DNA of 64,000 nucleotides from an uncultured Bacteroidia bacterium. GTDB lineage: Bacteria > Bacteroidota > Bacteroidia > Bacteroidales > UBA932. Every line of letters starts with the position of its first letter. Positions within the stretch are counted from its first letter, which is position 1. Position numbers and translations under genes: made by a program. Positions 10,670 to 20,131 of this stretch are shown here, piece by piece. The stretch is from assembly GCA_902774145.1 (NCBI GenBank), contig CACYHC010000005.1, positions 1-64,000 on the forward strand, read 5' to 3'. Under the pieces are notes generated by a model. The model saw nothing but the letters and a program-made list of their open reading frames with translations, was not told the DNA's origin and searched no databases.

Positions 10670-12252
10670 TGGGACAGAATACGATCAAAGCCAGCGAGAT
10701 TTCCGATATCCTGCTTGAACAGCTTCAGGGCGTGGACCAGCGGGTCCGCTACGAAGAAGTGGGCACCGTCCTCCAGGTGAGCGACGGCGTGGCCCGCGTA
10801 TACGGGCTTGAGGACGTTCAGGCCGGGGAACTGGTGGAATTCGAGTCCGGCGTGAAGGCCGTGGCGATGAACCTGGAAGCGGACAATGTGGGCGTGGTCC
10901 TCTTCGGCGCCACGGACCAGGTCCGGGAGGGAATGAGCGTGCGGCGCCTGAAGACCATTGCGTCCATCCCCGCCGGCGACGGCCTCGTGGGCCGTGTGGT
11001 GAATCCGCTGGGCGAGCCGCTGGACGGCCTGGGCCCGATTGCCGGAGAAAGGGTGCGGATGCCGCTGGAGCGCAAGGCGCCCGGCGTGATTTTCCGCGAA
11101 CCGGTGACGGAGCCGCTGCAGACCGGCCTCAAGGCCATCGACGCGATGATTCCCATCGGCCGCGGACAGCGGGAGCTGATTATCGGCGACCGGCAGACGG
11201 GAAAGACCGCCATCGCCATCGACACCATCTTGAACCAGCGCGCGGAGTACCTCAAGGGGAAGCCCGTCTATTGCATTTATGTGGCGGTGGGACAGAAAGG
11301 GTCGACCGTGGCGTCCCTCGTGCAGACGCTCCGGGACAAAGGCGCGATGGACTATACCGTCGTCGTTTCCGCCACGGCCGCCGATCCGGCTGCCCTGCAA
11401 TACTTTGCGCCTTTTGCCGGGGCTGCCATCGGCGAATATTTCCGCGATACCGGCCGCGCCGCACTGGTGGTCTATGACGACCTTTCCAAGCAGGCGGTCG
11501 CCTACCGCGAAGTGTCCCTGATCCTGAAGCGCCCCTCGGGCCGTGAAGCCTATCCCGGCGATGTCTTCTACCTCCATTCGCGCCTGCTCGAACGGGCAGC
11601 CAAGATTGTGGGACAGGAGGAGGTGGCCGCGCAGATGAACGACGTCCCCGAGGCATTGAAGGGTAAGGTGCGGGGCGGCGGTTCGCTTACCGCCCTGCCG
11701 ATTATCGAGACGCAGGCGGGCGACGTTTCCGCCTATATTCCCACGAATGTCATCTCCATTACCGACGGCCAGATTTACCTGGAATCCGGGCTCTTCAACG
11801 CCGGTATCCGGCCCGCTATCAATGTGGGTATCTCCGTCTCCCGTGTGGGCGGCGCGGCCCAGGTGAAGAGTATGAAGAAGGTGGCGGGGACGCTGAAAAT
11901 CGACCAGGCGCAGTACAATGAACTGGAGGATTTTGCCAAGTATTCCTCCGATATGGACCGCTTGACACTGATGACCCTCGACCGCGGGCGCAAGAACACA
12001 CGCCTGCTGGTGCAACCGCAGTACAGTCCGATGCCGGTAGGGGAGCAGGTGGCCGTTTTGTATTGCGGCATCAACGCCCTGATGGAAAAGATTCCGCTTG
12101 ACAAGGTATCGGATTTTCAGCGGCTTTTCCTGGAAAGGATGCGCGCCTCCCAGAGCGCCCTGCTCGCCGAACTCGATGCGGGCCGCCTCCCGGAAGGAGC
12201 CGGAGACACCCTCCGCGCCGTTGCCGCAGAAGTTGTTGAAGCGCTTGTCTGA
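10669..12252 (+). CDS. atpA: F1Fo ATP synthase subunit alpha
   Basis: The 527-residue regulatory nucleotide-binding subunit of F1. The P-loop [13 protein letters not shown] is near residue 170, and the alpha signature [17 protein letters not shown] is near residue 385. The N-terminal segment that holds delta is present ([13 protein letters not shown]). Start and stop both overlap neighbours (TAATG, TGATG). Confidence 0.97.
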   Translation: MGQNTIKASEISDILLEQLQGVDQRVRYEEVGTVLQVSDGVARVYGLEDVQAGELVEFESGVKAVAMNLEADNVGVVLFGATDQVREGMSVRRLKTIASIPAGDGLVGRVVNPLGEPLDGLGPIAGERVRMPLERKAPGVIFREPVTEPLQTGLKAIDAMIPIGRGQRELIIGDRQTGKTAIAIDTILNQRAEYLKGKPVYCIYVAVGQKGSTVASLVQTLRDKGAMDYTVVVSATAADPAALQYFAPFAGAAIGEYFRDTGRAALVVYDDLSKQAVAYREVSLILKRPSGREAYPGDVFYLHSRLLERAAKIVGQEEVAAQMNDVPEALKGKVRGGGSLTALPIIETQAGDVSAYIPTNVISITDGQIYLESGLFNAGIRPAINVGISVSRVGGAAQVKSMKKVAGTLKIDQAQYNELEDFAKYSSDMDRLTLMTLDRGRKNTRLLVQPQYSPMPVGEQVAVLYCGINALMEKIPLDKVSDFQRLFLERMRASQSALLAELDAGRLPEGAGDTLRAVAAEVVEALV

Positions 12253-13091
12253 TGGCGTCGCTGCGGGAAATAAAGGACAGGATTGCGTCGGTGAAGGGGA
12301 CCATCAAGGTCGCTTCGGCGATGAAATTGATTGCGTCGTCCAAACTGCACAAAGCGCAACAAAGTGCCGAGGGCTTGCGCCGTTACAGCGATGCGCTCAC
12401 CTCCATCGTGGAGACGCTGCCTGCCGGCGCGTTCAAAGGCCTTTCTACTGTGACGGCGCCGGATGCGCCCGTCGCCCTCGTCGCGCTTTCTTCCAATACC
12501 TCGCTTTGCGGCGGTTTCAACGCCAATGTTATCCGGCGGGCGATGCAGGAACTGGAACGCTGTCCCGGCGCCACGGTATTTTCGCTGGGGCGCAAGATGG
12601 CGGAAGCGATGCGCCGGGCGGGGCATCCTTCTCCTGAAGATTTCAACGCCCTGGTCACCCTTGCAGGCTTTGAGGGGGCTGCGTCGCTCGCCGACCGCCT
12701 GATGACCGCCTGTGCGCACGGAGAATTCTCCCGGGTGCGGCTGGTCTATACGCATTGCATTACGGCCTCCCGGCAGGAGGTCATCGTGCGCGACCTGTTG
12801 CCTTTCGTCTGTGAAGGTGGCGCCGATGACGCTGAGATGGAACTGCGCGTGCTCTACGAACCTGCGCCTGCCCTTATCGCCGAAGCCCTGCTGCCTGCGC
12901 TGGTCCGGCTGGAACTCCGTACGGCCTGCATTGACAGTTTCGCCGCCGAATGTGCGGCCCGTACCGTCGCGATGCAGGTGGCCTCCGACAATGCGGAATC
13001 GCTGCTTTCGGACCTGACGCTCGCCTACAACAAGAGCCGCCAGCAAAAAATCACCGCCGAAATCCTGGATCTGCTGGGTGGCAGCGTATAG
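12252..13091 (+). CDS. atpG: F1Fo ATP synthase subunit gamma
   Basis: A 279-residue rotor shaft. The N-terminal helix (LREIKDRIASVKGTIKVASA) and the C-terminal helix (YNKSRQQKITAEILDLLGG) form the coiled coil that turns inside the alpha-beta ring. The middle Rossmann-like domain is slightly short. Last gene of the ATP synthase operon; a hairpin terminator starts 15 nt after the stop. Confidence 0.95.
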   Translation: MASLREIKDRIASVKGTIKVASAMKLIASSKLHKAQQSAEGLRRYSDALTSIVETLPAGAFKGLSTVTAPDAPVALVALSSNTSLCGGFNANVIRRAMQELERCPGATVFSLGRKMAEAMRRAGHPSPEDFNALVTLAGFEGAASLADRLMTACAHGEFSRVRLVYTHCITASRQEVIVRDLLPFVCEGGADDAEMELRVLYEPAPALIAEALLPALVRLELRTACIDSFAAECAARTVAMQVASDNAESLLSDLTLAYNKSRQQKITAEILDLLGGSV

Positions 13092-13106
13092 TCAATAGTA
13101 ATAAAT

Positions 13107-13138
13107 AGAGAGGCGGCCCAATCGGGTCGCCTCTCTTT
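13107..13138 (+). terminator. Rho-independent terminator after atpG
   Basis: A 13-bp stem (agagaggcggccc pairing with gggtcgcctctct, one G-T pair) around a 4-nt loop, followed by a short T-rich tail. It lies between two convergent transcription units and could serve both, although the tail on the - strand side is poorer in T. Confidence 0.75.
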
Positions 13139-13158
13139 CTATCGTATCGTGTCAGATC

Positions 13159-16100
13159 TTATTTGAGATTGACAACGGCTTTCCTCCTGGAGGATTTGTT
13201 CTCCTGGGCGGGAACCTTCTTCTCCGGGGTGACGCCCTTCAACCGCTTGGGCGTAGAAGCCGTGAGGTTGTTCATGTTGCACGCGGAGGACAGGGTAAGA
13301 TTCCGTACGGCTGTCGTAGCCTCGGCAGTATTGTTGATGACTGCGGGATCCACCAGGACGATATGGCCGAACTTGGCCCACCAGCCTGCAAGGGTACTGC
13401 CACTGAATGCCCCGACGGCAAATCCGGCACCCGTAATGTCATAGCTGGAATAAGCACCCAAGTCAACAAGTGCAATGATACCTTCAGCCACGTAACCGCC
13501 GCCGAGCCAATTGCCGTAGAGGGACGAATAGACTCCGCCGTCAGCATCCATTACGCAGGGCTTCAGGACATAACTGTAGTAACTGCCATAATCCCCGACA
13601 TAACTGTTCGTGGCGTAGATGAATCCTTGGTTGTAGTTGAACTGCAATGCACCGGGGAGTTCTTCTGCGAACATTCCCGTAGCGTTGAGGATGCTGCCGG
13701 TCTCATCCGCCGCGGCAAAGTTGACCGTGCCGAGGTATTCGCGGTCAGCGGCGATGGAGGCGTCCGTGCGGGCGAAGTACATCCAATCGGTGGAGATAAG
13801 TTTCTCAGCGCTGACGCCGGCGATGATATCGGAGGCCGTGTAGTTCTTCTCCAGCGGGCTGGGCTCCGCACTCGGATCCACCCATACCCACGTGGTCGGC
13901 ATGGACTTATAGGCGAATTCCTTGGTGGAACCATCGGCCGTGAGGCCCCAGAGGCTTATATAGTTGTACTTGTGACTGGACAGCTTGCCCGGGGTAATCG
14001 TATAACTGCCATCCTTGAAAGCGTCCACCGTGAAGATGGCGGAGGGCTCGTCCAGATTGTCGTTCAGGCCCCACTGCTCGCCGTAGGCGGTGGAGTAGTA
14101 CTCACCGCCCATCGTCACGTGCTCGTAGCCCTCGATAATCGGGCCGAAGTCCTTCTCCATAAAGACGAAGGAACCATTGTCATAAACGCCGTCGAATTCG
14201 AGTTCGAGGTCGTTGTAGCTGATGGCGCCCAGTACGGTGTAGGTCTCGCCTTCCACCTTCGGGTTAATGGTCCATTCGATACCGCCGACCTTCCAGGTGC
14301 CAAGCCATTCGGCATAAGTCATGGCCTTGCGGGGATCTTCTTTGGTGTACTGCAGGCTGGCGTACTTGCCGCTTACGTAACCTTCCTCGGTCAGACCGAC
14401 GGCGAATACCACGAAGTCGCCGAAGCCCTTGGAATCAGGATCGAAGGTCCCGGTTTCAATCCTAGCGTTATCGTCGATACCCTCGCTGAAATAAGTGAAG
14501 TACATCTGTACGTTGTCAGCGGCGTTGAGGCACTCTGAAATGGCCAGATTCTCCAGGGAACCGGCTTCGGCGATGGCGGAAGCGGGGTAGACCGTCATAC
14601 CGTAGTAGGCATAGTAGTCTTCGGATCCGGCCGCGACGGTATTGAGGATTTCATCCATCGTGTAACCAGACTCGGTCACTTCACCTTCGAAGCTGAGCGT
14701 CCAGTTGGCGTTCTCGGAGAAGGTGACTTCTTCAATGGAATTCGCGATGAAGTTGTAGAGATCGGCAGAGGCACCGTTGGTATAGCCCTTGACCGTAACC
14801 ATCTTGCCCTCCAGCGCGGAGAGGTCGATATCCTGAGGTTCCTCGATAATGATGGGGAAGTTCTTGGGCGCCATAATATACCAGCCGTCGCCCTCTTTCT
14901 GGAGGATACCGCTGGTACCGGTGTTGATGGAACCGTAGTTCTCACCGAAGCCGATGTACATCCACTCAAGATCAAGAATATCCTCCGCCTGTCCGGTCAC
15001 GTCGATACTTTCGACCTCGACATACTTGAGGTTCATATCCTTAATGGACTTCTTCACACCTGCAAAGGCAACCACGTCACCGCGGACTGCGGTATTGTTC
15101 TCCTTCTGCAGATACAGGTATGCACCATTCTCATCGATGACGAGCGCGCCCTGCTTGGAAGCCGCAACAACCACAGCGTCCTTGGCAATGACGGAAGCCC
15201 CGTCGGTGAGCGAGCGGATGGATGCGAGATCGGTGGCCACGTTGTCGAGCGGCTGCTGGAGAATCACGAATTCCTGAATGGTCTCGCCGGTTGCATTGTC
15301 GGTCACGGTCACGCTGCCTTCACGATAGCCACCGGTGGTGTTGGGGGCGACTTCGATGATGAGGTTGTCCGTATGGAGGGCCTTGGAATTGGCCTCGTGG
15401 ACGGAAAGCCAGCTCTCATCCCCTTCGGAGACGAAGACATTGTATTCCTTGTTGGTATTGACCGTAAGTTCGATGATGTCGCCTTCGGCGCTGACCTGTG
15501 CGGTCACGTCGGCGATGGCCTCGATCACACCTTCCTCAAGACGGATCACCTTGATGTTGGTCTTGCCCTTGTTGTTGTCGGCAAAGACGAATACCTTACC
15601 GGAATTCACATCTTCGTCCGCGGTGATGAGGATAAAGTTCCCCGCGATGCGGGCGTTCAGGCCGGGCGTTGCGCTCAGTACGTCAACGGTCACATCGTCC
15701 TCTGCGGAAACACCTTCCACCGTGAAGGGGAGGGCCAGGGTATTGCCGCCATTGATACCGACGCTGTTCAGGTCGCCTTCATAGTCGATCTTCAGGGCGA
15801 AGGTCTTTTCCCTCGGAATCTGCACCTCGGTTTCACCCACCACGAGGACGATGTAATCCTCGGTGGATTTCTCCTCGTCGATGTAAGCGGAAGTGAAGGC
15901 GCTGCCGTCGATGATGCTCACGCCGACAGGATACCAGGTCTCGCCATTGTCATAGGAGACGATGAGCTTCTGCTCGGAGCTGGTGCCGAAGAGGGGCGTG
16001 TTCCCCTGAGGGCCTTCCGGACCAATCGGGCCTTGCTCGCCCTGCTCTCCCTGGGGACCCTGGCTCGTGACAGGCACTCTGTTGCCCTCGTTGTCCAGCA

Positions 16101-16551
16101 GCCAGTTGCCGTTGACGGTCCAGCAGTAGACGCCGTCCTCGTCCAGCGCGATGCTGATTTCCGGCGTTTTGCCGTCCTCGCCGTCCTTGCCGTCGTGACC
16201 GTCCTCGCCGTCGTGTCCGTCAATACCATCGTGTCCGTCAATACCGTCCTTGCCGTCCTTGCCGTCCCGGAGGGTGGCGGTGGTACCGTCGGAGAAGGTA
16301 ATGGTGTACTCGCCCTCGCCCTCTACGACGGAGACGATGGTGAGTTTTTTGTTCAACGCATTCACCAGGTTCTGGAGACTGGGAATGGTTTCATTGTTGA
16401 TCTTTGCTACTGCATCCTCCAGGGTAGAGACCCTCTTGTCCAAGTCGTTCACCTTCCCTTGCAGGACGGAGAATTCGGCTTGCATGTCGCAGCCTGCCGT
16501 AAGCAGTGTGATCAACACTGCAAACAGTACTGTCCAAATGGATTTTCTCAT
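13159..16551 (-). CDS. DUF4988-type lipoprotein with collagen-like repeats and BACON domain
   Basis: A 1130-residue predicted surface lipoprotein: signal peptide with lipobox LLTAGC (Cys21). A short coiled coil follows (residues about 25-70), then two runs of Gly-X-Y triplets (GKDGKDGIDGHDG type near 95-130; GPQGEQGEQGPIGPEG near 165-185) that flank a DGVYCWTVNGNWLLDNEG block. This arrangement is the DUF4988 module. A BACON-like domain (about 345-450) ends in FVILQQP, a possible OB-like domain follows (about 450-600), and an LGTW module starts near 744. The C-terminus is lysine/arginine rich. BACON domains often bind glycans or mucin, but the ligand here is unknown. Last gene of the SusC/SusD-linked block. 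Confidence 0.8.
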   Translation of the reverse strand: MRKSIWTVLFAVLITLLTAGCDMQAEFSVLQGKVNDLDKRVSTLEDAVAKINNETIPSLQNLVNALNKKLTIVSVVEGEGEYTITFSDGTTATLRDGKDGKDGIDGHDGIDGHDGEDGHDGKDGEDGKTPEISIALDEDGVYCWTVNGNWLLDNEGNRVPVTSQGPQGEQGEQGPIGPEGPQGNTPLFGTSSEQKLIVSYDNGETWYPVGVSIIDGSAFTSAYIDEEKSTEDYIVLVVGETEVQIPREKTFALKIDYEGDLNSVGINGGNTLALPFTVEGVSAEDDVTVDVLSATPGLNARIAGNFILITADEDVNSGKVFVFADNNKGKTNIKVIRLEEGVIEAIADVTAQVSAEGDIIELTVNTNKEYNVFVSEGDESWLSVHEANSKALHTDNLIIEVAPNTTGGYREGSVTVTDNATGETIQEFVILQQPLDNVATDLASIRSLTDGASVIAKDAVVVAASKQGALVIDENGAYLYLQKENNTAVRGDVVAFAGVKKSIKDMNLKYVEVESIDVTGQAEDILDLEWMYIGFGENYGSINTGTSGILQKEGDGWYIMAPKNFPIIIEEPQDIDLSALEGKMVTVKGYTNGASADLYNFIANSIEEVTFSENANWTLSFEGEVTESGYTMDEILNTVAAGSEDYYAYYGMTVYPASAIAEAGSLENLAISECLNAADNVQMYFTYFSEGIDDNARIETGTFDPDSKGFGDFVVFAVGLTEEGYVSGKYASLQYTKEDPRKAMTYAEWLGTWKVGGIEWTINPKVEGETYTVLGAISYNDLELEFDGVYDNGSFVFMEKDFGPIIEGYEHVTMGGEYYSTAYGEQWGLNDNLDEPSAIFTVDAFKDGSYTITPGKLSSHKYNYISLWGLTADGSTKEFAYKSMPTTWVWVDPSAEPSPLEKNYTASDIIAGVSAEKLISTDWMYFARTDASIAADREYLGTVNFAAADETGSILNATGMFAEELPGALQFNYNQGFIYATNSYVGDYGSYYSYVLKPCVMDADGGVYSSLYGNWLGGGYVAEGIIALVDLGAYSSYDITGAGFAVGAFSGSTLAGWWAKFGHIVLVDPAVINNTAEATTAVRNLTLSSACNMNNLTASTPKRLKGVTPEKKVPAQENKSSRRKAVVNLK

Positions 16552-16577
16552 AGTTGAAATTTATTTTGGGTTAATAA

Positions 16578-17501
16578 TTAATATCTGTATCCTATGCTGA
16601 GGCTGAATGAATTGCCGATAATATCGTTTGCGGTTATATAGGAAGCTTCCAGGCAGAATCCCTTCCACTGCACACCCAGGCCAAGGGCCAGGTGCGAGGG
16701 GAGTACGGCGCCTGCCGTGGCATAACGGTATCCTGCCCGGGCGAAGAGCAAATCGTTGAAGGTATACTGCACGCCGGCGGCGATGCCGAATTTTCCGCTG
16801 AAGTAGCAGTCTGCGTCCAGGTCGGCTTCAAAGCGGCTTTTGCCGATATCGCCGTGGTAACTCCCGCTGATGCGCGCTGCGGAGGGCAGGGGATACGCCG
16901 ACCCGTCTTTGGATTTGACGTCGCCGCCCACATTCACCACGCCCGCGGCGATGTCGAAATGTCCGCCGTGGTATTGGGCCATCGCGTTGAAGGCGAAGGC
17001 GGAATAGACATTGTCCGACAGCACCCGCTGGTATGCGTACTTGAAGGATGCGCCGATACTGAAGTGGGCTCCGAAGGAGACGCCAGCGCCGAGGGAGGCC
17101 AGACCGTCAAGCGGCCGGAAAGGCTCGTAGCCGGGAATCTCCAGGACAGGGTGCGCCTGGTTGACCACGGCAACGGAGAGCGCAAGCGCCCTGAGGGGCT
17201 TGAAGGCAATCCCTACGCCCAGGTTATCGCTCAGGCAGCCCGGGGTAGAGGGTGCCCATCGTCCATAACTGAAGGATGCGTCCACTTTCCCGGTGGCAAA
17301 GGGGAGTATCGACGGATTGTCAAATGCGGAGAATGCCGCCGACGCGGAAACGGAGGCACTGCCGGCGCCGGCCATCGCACTGCGCGCGGTTCCGCGGGGC
17401 ATTCCGAGGAAATCCATGGCATTGCCCGTTGCCGGCTTGTCCTCGGCTGCAGCGCTCAGGCACAGCAGCAGGAAAGGCAATATGAAGCGGCAGTATCTCA
17501 T
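16578..17501 (-). CDS. PorV/PorQ-like outer membrane barrel protein
   Basis: A 307-residue exported protein with a signal peptide (FILPFLLLCLSAAA). The mature start resembles the PorV/PorQ opening (MPRGTARSAMAGAGSASVSASAAFSAFDNPSI, where 'NPS' corresponds to the usual 'NPAG'). The rest alternates short polar and aromatic strands ending in aromatic Tyr (FSLSIGYRY), as expected for a 14-strand FadL-like barrel. PorV and PorQ belong to the type IX attachment complex that receives cargo at the outer surface. Its ATG overlaps the stop of the upstream subtilisin-like gene (ATGA), suggesting they work together. A generic barrel of unknown role is the alternative. Confidence 0.65.
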   Translation of the reverse strand: MRYCRFILPFLLLCLSAAAEDKPATGNAMDFLGMPRGTARSAMAGAGSASVSASAAFSAFDNPSILPFATGKVDASFSYGRWAPSTPGCLSDNLGVGIAFKPLRALALSVAVVNQAHPVLEIPGYEPFRPLDGLASLGAGVSFGAHFSIGASFKYAYQRVLSDNVYSAFAFNAMAQYHGGHFDIAAGVVNVGGDVKSKDGSAYPLPSAARISGSYHGDIGKSRFEADLDADCYFSGKFGIAAGVQYTFNDLLFARAGYRYATAGAVLPSHLALGLGVQWKGFCLEASYITANDIIGNSFSLSIGYRY

Positions 17502-20131
17502 AGTTTGACAACGGTATAGCGATAGGGCTGGTCTTTGTAGTTGATATCGAGGGTATAGACGCCGGGGGCGATGCCGCCCATATCCACCAGTACGGGTTTC
17601 GCCGCGCTGTGGAGGCCTTCTTCGCTGTACACGACGACGCCGGAAGAAGAGATGAGACGTACGCGGGTCCGGGATTCTTCAAGGCCCGGAATAACGGTGA
17701 TGTCCCCGCCCGTAACGACCGTCTCGCCGGAGATGAATACCTCAGGCGTTCCTTCGGGCCTTACCAGGACGGTCAGCGTGCCTTCAACGCGTTCATTTTC
17801 GTGGTCTTCCGCAGAAAGTTTGACGGTGCACACGCCCTGGGAATGGGCGGTGACGGTGAGCTTTCCGTCCTCCCCAAGGGAAACGGTCGCGACTTTCTGG
17901 TCCAGGGAGGTGGCGCGGAAGAAGATTTCCTCTCCATCGGGATCGGCAAAATAGTCCTGAAGCTTGAGTTCCCCGGTACCGGAAAGATTTTCCAGCAGCA
18001 GGACGCCCGGGTCCTTGATGACCTGCGGCGCCGTATTCGGGAGAACCGTGTACTTGATGTTGCCGTGGGCCTTGGCCCCGACTTCGTCCGTGACATCCAC
18101 GCTGGCGGTATATTCGCCGGGTGTGGCGAGCGGACACATCAGCTTGAAATTGTAGTAATCCTGGGAACCGTTGTTCGGCTCCAGCGTGGCGCGTCCGCCG
18201 GTCTTGTATGTGACGCTCATCGCGTCTCCGTCGGCATCCGAGAAACGGACAGGCAGGCTGATGATGCTGTGATGGGCAAAGACAAATCCGCCTTCAGGGT
18301 AGTCCGGTATTTCAATGACGGGCTTCTGGTTCTTACCCGTGCTCATCTGGGTAATCTCAGAGAGGGGAGAGCATTTGCGGTCATAGCTATAGGCAACCAC
18401 CGCCACATAATACGACTGTTCCGGAGCAAGCCCCGCCAGTTGTACAGAGAGCGGCGTACCTTCTACATCCGTCGAGGAGGCAATCCGGGTGGCCGTTATC
18501 AGGTCGGAGGCCGGATTGAAGTAATCGGCATTCTCCACCGCTTTCTTCGTTTTGCCCGCCAGTACGATGTAGGCATAAGCGCCCGTGGAGGTGAAGTCCA
18601 CGCGCAGATTGTGTCCGGTAGGATTGACGGTTGCATCCTTTACCTGCTCCGGGGCCTTTCCTCCCGAATTCATCTGGAAGGCGCCCATCGCATCCACCAG
18701 CGGGCCGATAGGCTTGTTCCCGGCCGTGGCTCCGATGGTCTTGGCTCCGCCGATCAGGCGGGCACGCAGTTCGTCGGCGGTAAAGCCTTTTCCGCCGAAG
18801 TAGGAAACGACGAGCGCGGCGACACCGGAGACGTGCGGGCAGGCCATGGAGGTGCCGCTCATATAGGTGTACTGGCCGCTCAGGTAGGTGCTGTACACAT
18901 CTACGCCGGGGGCGCAGACATCCACCCAGTCACCGTAATTGGTGAAGGACGCGCGGCTGCCGTTACGGTTGATGGCGCCGACGGATACGCATCCGTCGTA
19001 GTTGCCGGGGGAACCGTAAGGAATGTCCTCGTTCCCGGCGGCAAAAATCACCACGCCGCCCTTCATCGGGGAAGAGGAGAGCTGGTTGCCGTCGTTGTCA
19101 CAGCCGGCGTACTTGTTGAAGTAGTCCACGGCCTGCGTGAAGGAACGTTCGGGGTTTTCGTGGGCCTGCCTGGCATAAGTAAGTTCGTAGCCCGTGATGT
19201 AGCCGTCGTCATTGAAGTCGAAGTAGTGCCCCCAGCTGTTCTGGGAGATGAGGGCGCCGCGGTCGGCCGCTTCCTTGAGGGCGCGGGAGAAATCGTTGGC
19301 GCTGGCCGTGGTGCCGTTGTCCAGGGTCTTGAATACCTGGAGCGACAGCAGTTTTACGCCGGCTTTCCCGGCGGCAGCGTTGCCTCCGGCGATACCGGTG
19401 ACGCCGATGCCGTTGTTGTTGACGGCGGCAATCGTACCGGCTACGTGTGTGCCGTGGAAATGCTGGTAAATCGTCGTGTTGTTGTCGACGTAATTGTAAT
19501 GCCCCGTCGCGGCTGTATTCGCCGCCAGGTCCGGGTGGTTCAGCTGGAATCCGCCGTCCACGACGGCGACCGTCACCGAGGAGTTCCCCATCGTGTAGTT
19601 GTCCCAGACGCTCTTGCAGTTGACGTCATAGCCCGGATAGCTGGTGTTGTTCATTCCCCACATTCGGTTCCAGTTGGGGTCGTTGATGGTCACGCAGGCG
19701 CGGATCCGCCGGCAGGGCTCCATTTGCTGGATCCCCGGCGTCGCTTCGATCAAATGGCGGGCACGGCTTGCTTCAACCTCCTTGTCATAACGGAGGACGT
19801 ACCAGCGGTGCAGGCCTTCCTTTCTGGTGCGGGGTTCAAATTCTCCGGCATCGGGGAAAAGGCGGGTCGCGGAGCGGATACCCAGTTCGCGGGTCAGCAG
19901 TTTCCATTCCGCCGAGCGGCTTTCCCCTTTTTCAAGTTCTCCGGCCAGTTCTTCGCTGAGATAGACTTTGGCGATGCCGTTTTCAATCCCGGCATAGACC
20001 TCCCCGCCGGTGCGGACGTCCGTTTCCGTACCCTGCTCCTGTTTGGGGGAGGAGGGTACGGTTTCGGGCATCTCGCGTGTGCAGGAAAGCACACAGGCGA
20101 AGCAAAGACTTATCCGGAGTATCCGTTTCAT
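17498..20131 (-). CDS. S8 subtilisin-like serine protease with T9SS-like C-terminal domain
   Basis: An 877-residue exported endopeptidase. The full catalytic triad is visible: Asp in VAVVDGGFQLNHPDL (about 192), His in HFHGTHVAGT (about 225) and Ser in SGTSMACPHVSG (about 425), plus the oxyanion Asn region AAGNEDIPYGSP. The N-terminus has a lipoprotein-like signal (FACVLSC). After the protease come a fibronectin-like domain and two cadherin/PKD-like beta domains. The last 70 residues (SSGVVVYSEEG to GIAPGVYTLDI to YTVVKL) resemble the type A sorting domain of type IX secretion. It probably digests protein at the cell surface. Starts 1 nt from the stop of the upstream lipoprotein gene. Confidence 0.9.
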   Translation of the reverse strand: MKRILRISLCFACVLSCTREMPETVPSSPKQEQGTETDVRTGGEVYAGIENGIAKVYLSEELAGELEKGESRSAEWKLLTRELGIRSATRLFPDAGEFEPRTRKEGLHRWYVLRYDKEVEASRARHLIEATPGIQQMEPCRRIRACVTINDPNWNRMWGMNNTSYPGYDVNCKSVWDNYTMGNSSVTVAVVDGGFQLNHPDLAANTAATGHYNYVDNNTTIYQHFHGTHVAGTIAAVNNNGIGVTGIAGGNAAAGKAGVKLLSLQVFKTLDNGTTASANDFSRALKEAADRGALISQNSWGHYFDFNDDGYITGYELTYARQAHENPERSFTQAVDYFNKYAGCDNDGNQLSSSPMKGGVVIFAAGNEDIPYGSPGNYDGCVSVGAINRNGSRASFTNYGDWVDVCAPGVDVYSTYLSGQYTYMSGTSMACPHVSGVAALVVSYFGGKGFTADELRARLIGGAKTIGATAGNKPIGPLVDAMGAFQMNSGGKAPEQVKDATVNPTGHNLRVDFTSTGAYAYIVLAGKTKKAVENADYFNPASDLITATRIASSTDVEGTPLSVQLAGLAPEQSYYVAVVAYSYDRKCSPLSEITQMSTGKNQKPVIEIPDYPEGGFVFAHHSIISLPVRFSDADGDAMSVTYKTGGRATLEPNNGSQDYYNFKLMCPLATPGEYTASVDVTDEVGAKAHGNIKYTVLPNTAPQVIKDPGVLLLENLSGTGELKLQDYFADPDGEEIFFRATSLDQKVATVSLGEDGKLTVTAHSQGVCTVKLSAEDHENERVEGTLTVLVRPEGTPEVFISGETVVTGGDITVIPGLEESRTRVRLISSSGVVVYSEEGLHSAAKPVLVDMGGIAPGVYTLDINYKDQPYRYTVVKL

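Noticed and set aside
16170..16260. Repetitive GC-rich DNA in the collagen-like lipoprotein as a CRISPR or satellite
   Set aside because: The repeats are 9-bp codon triplets for Gly-X-Y and lie inside an intact reading frame.
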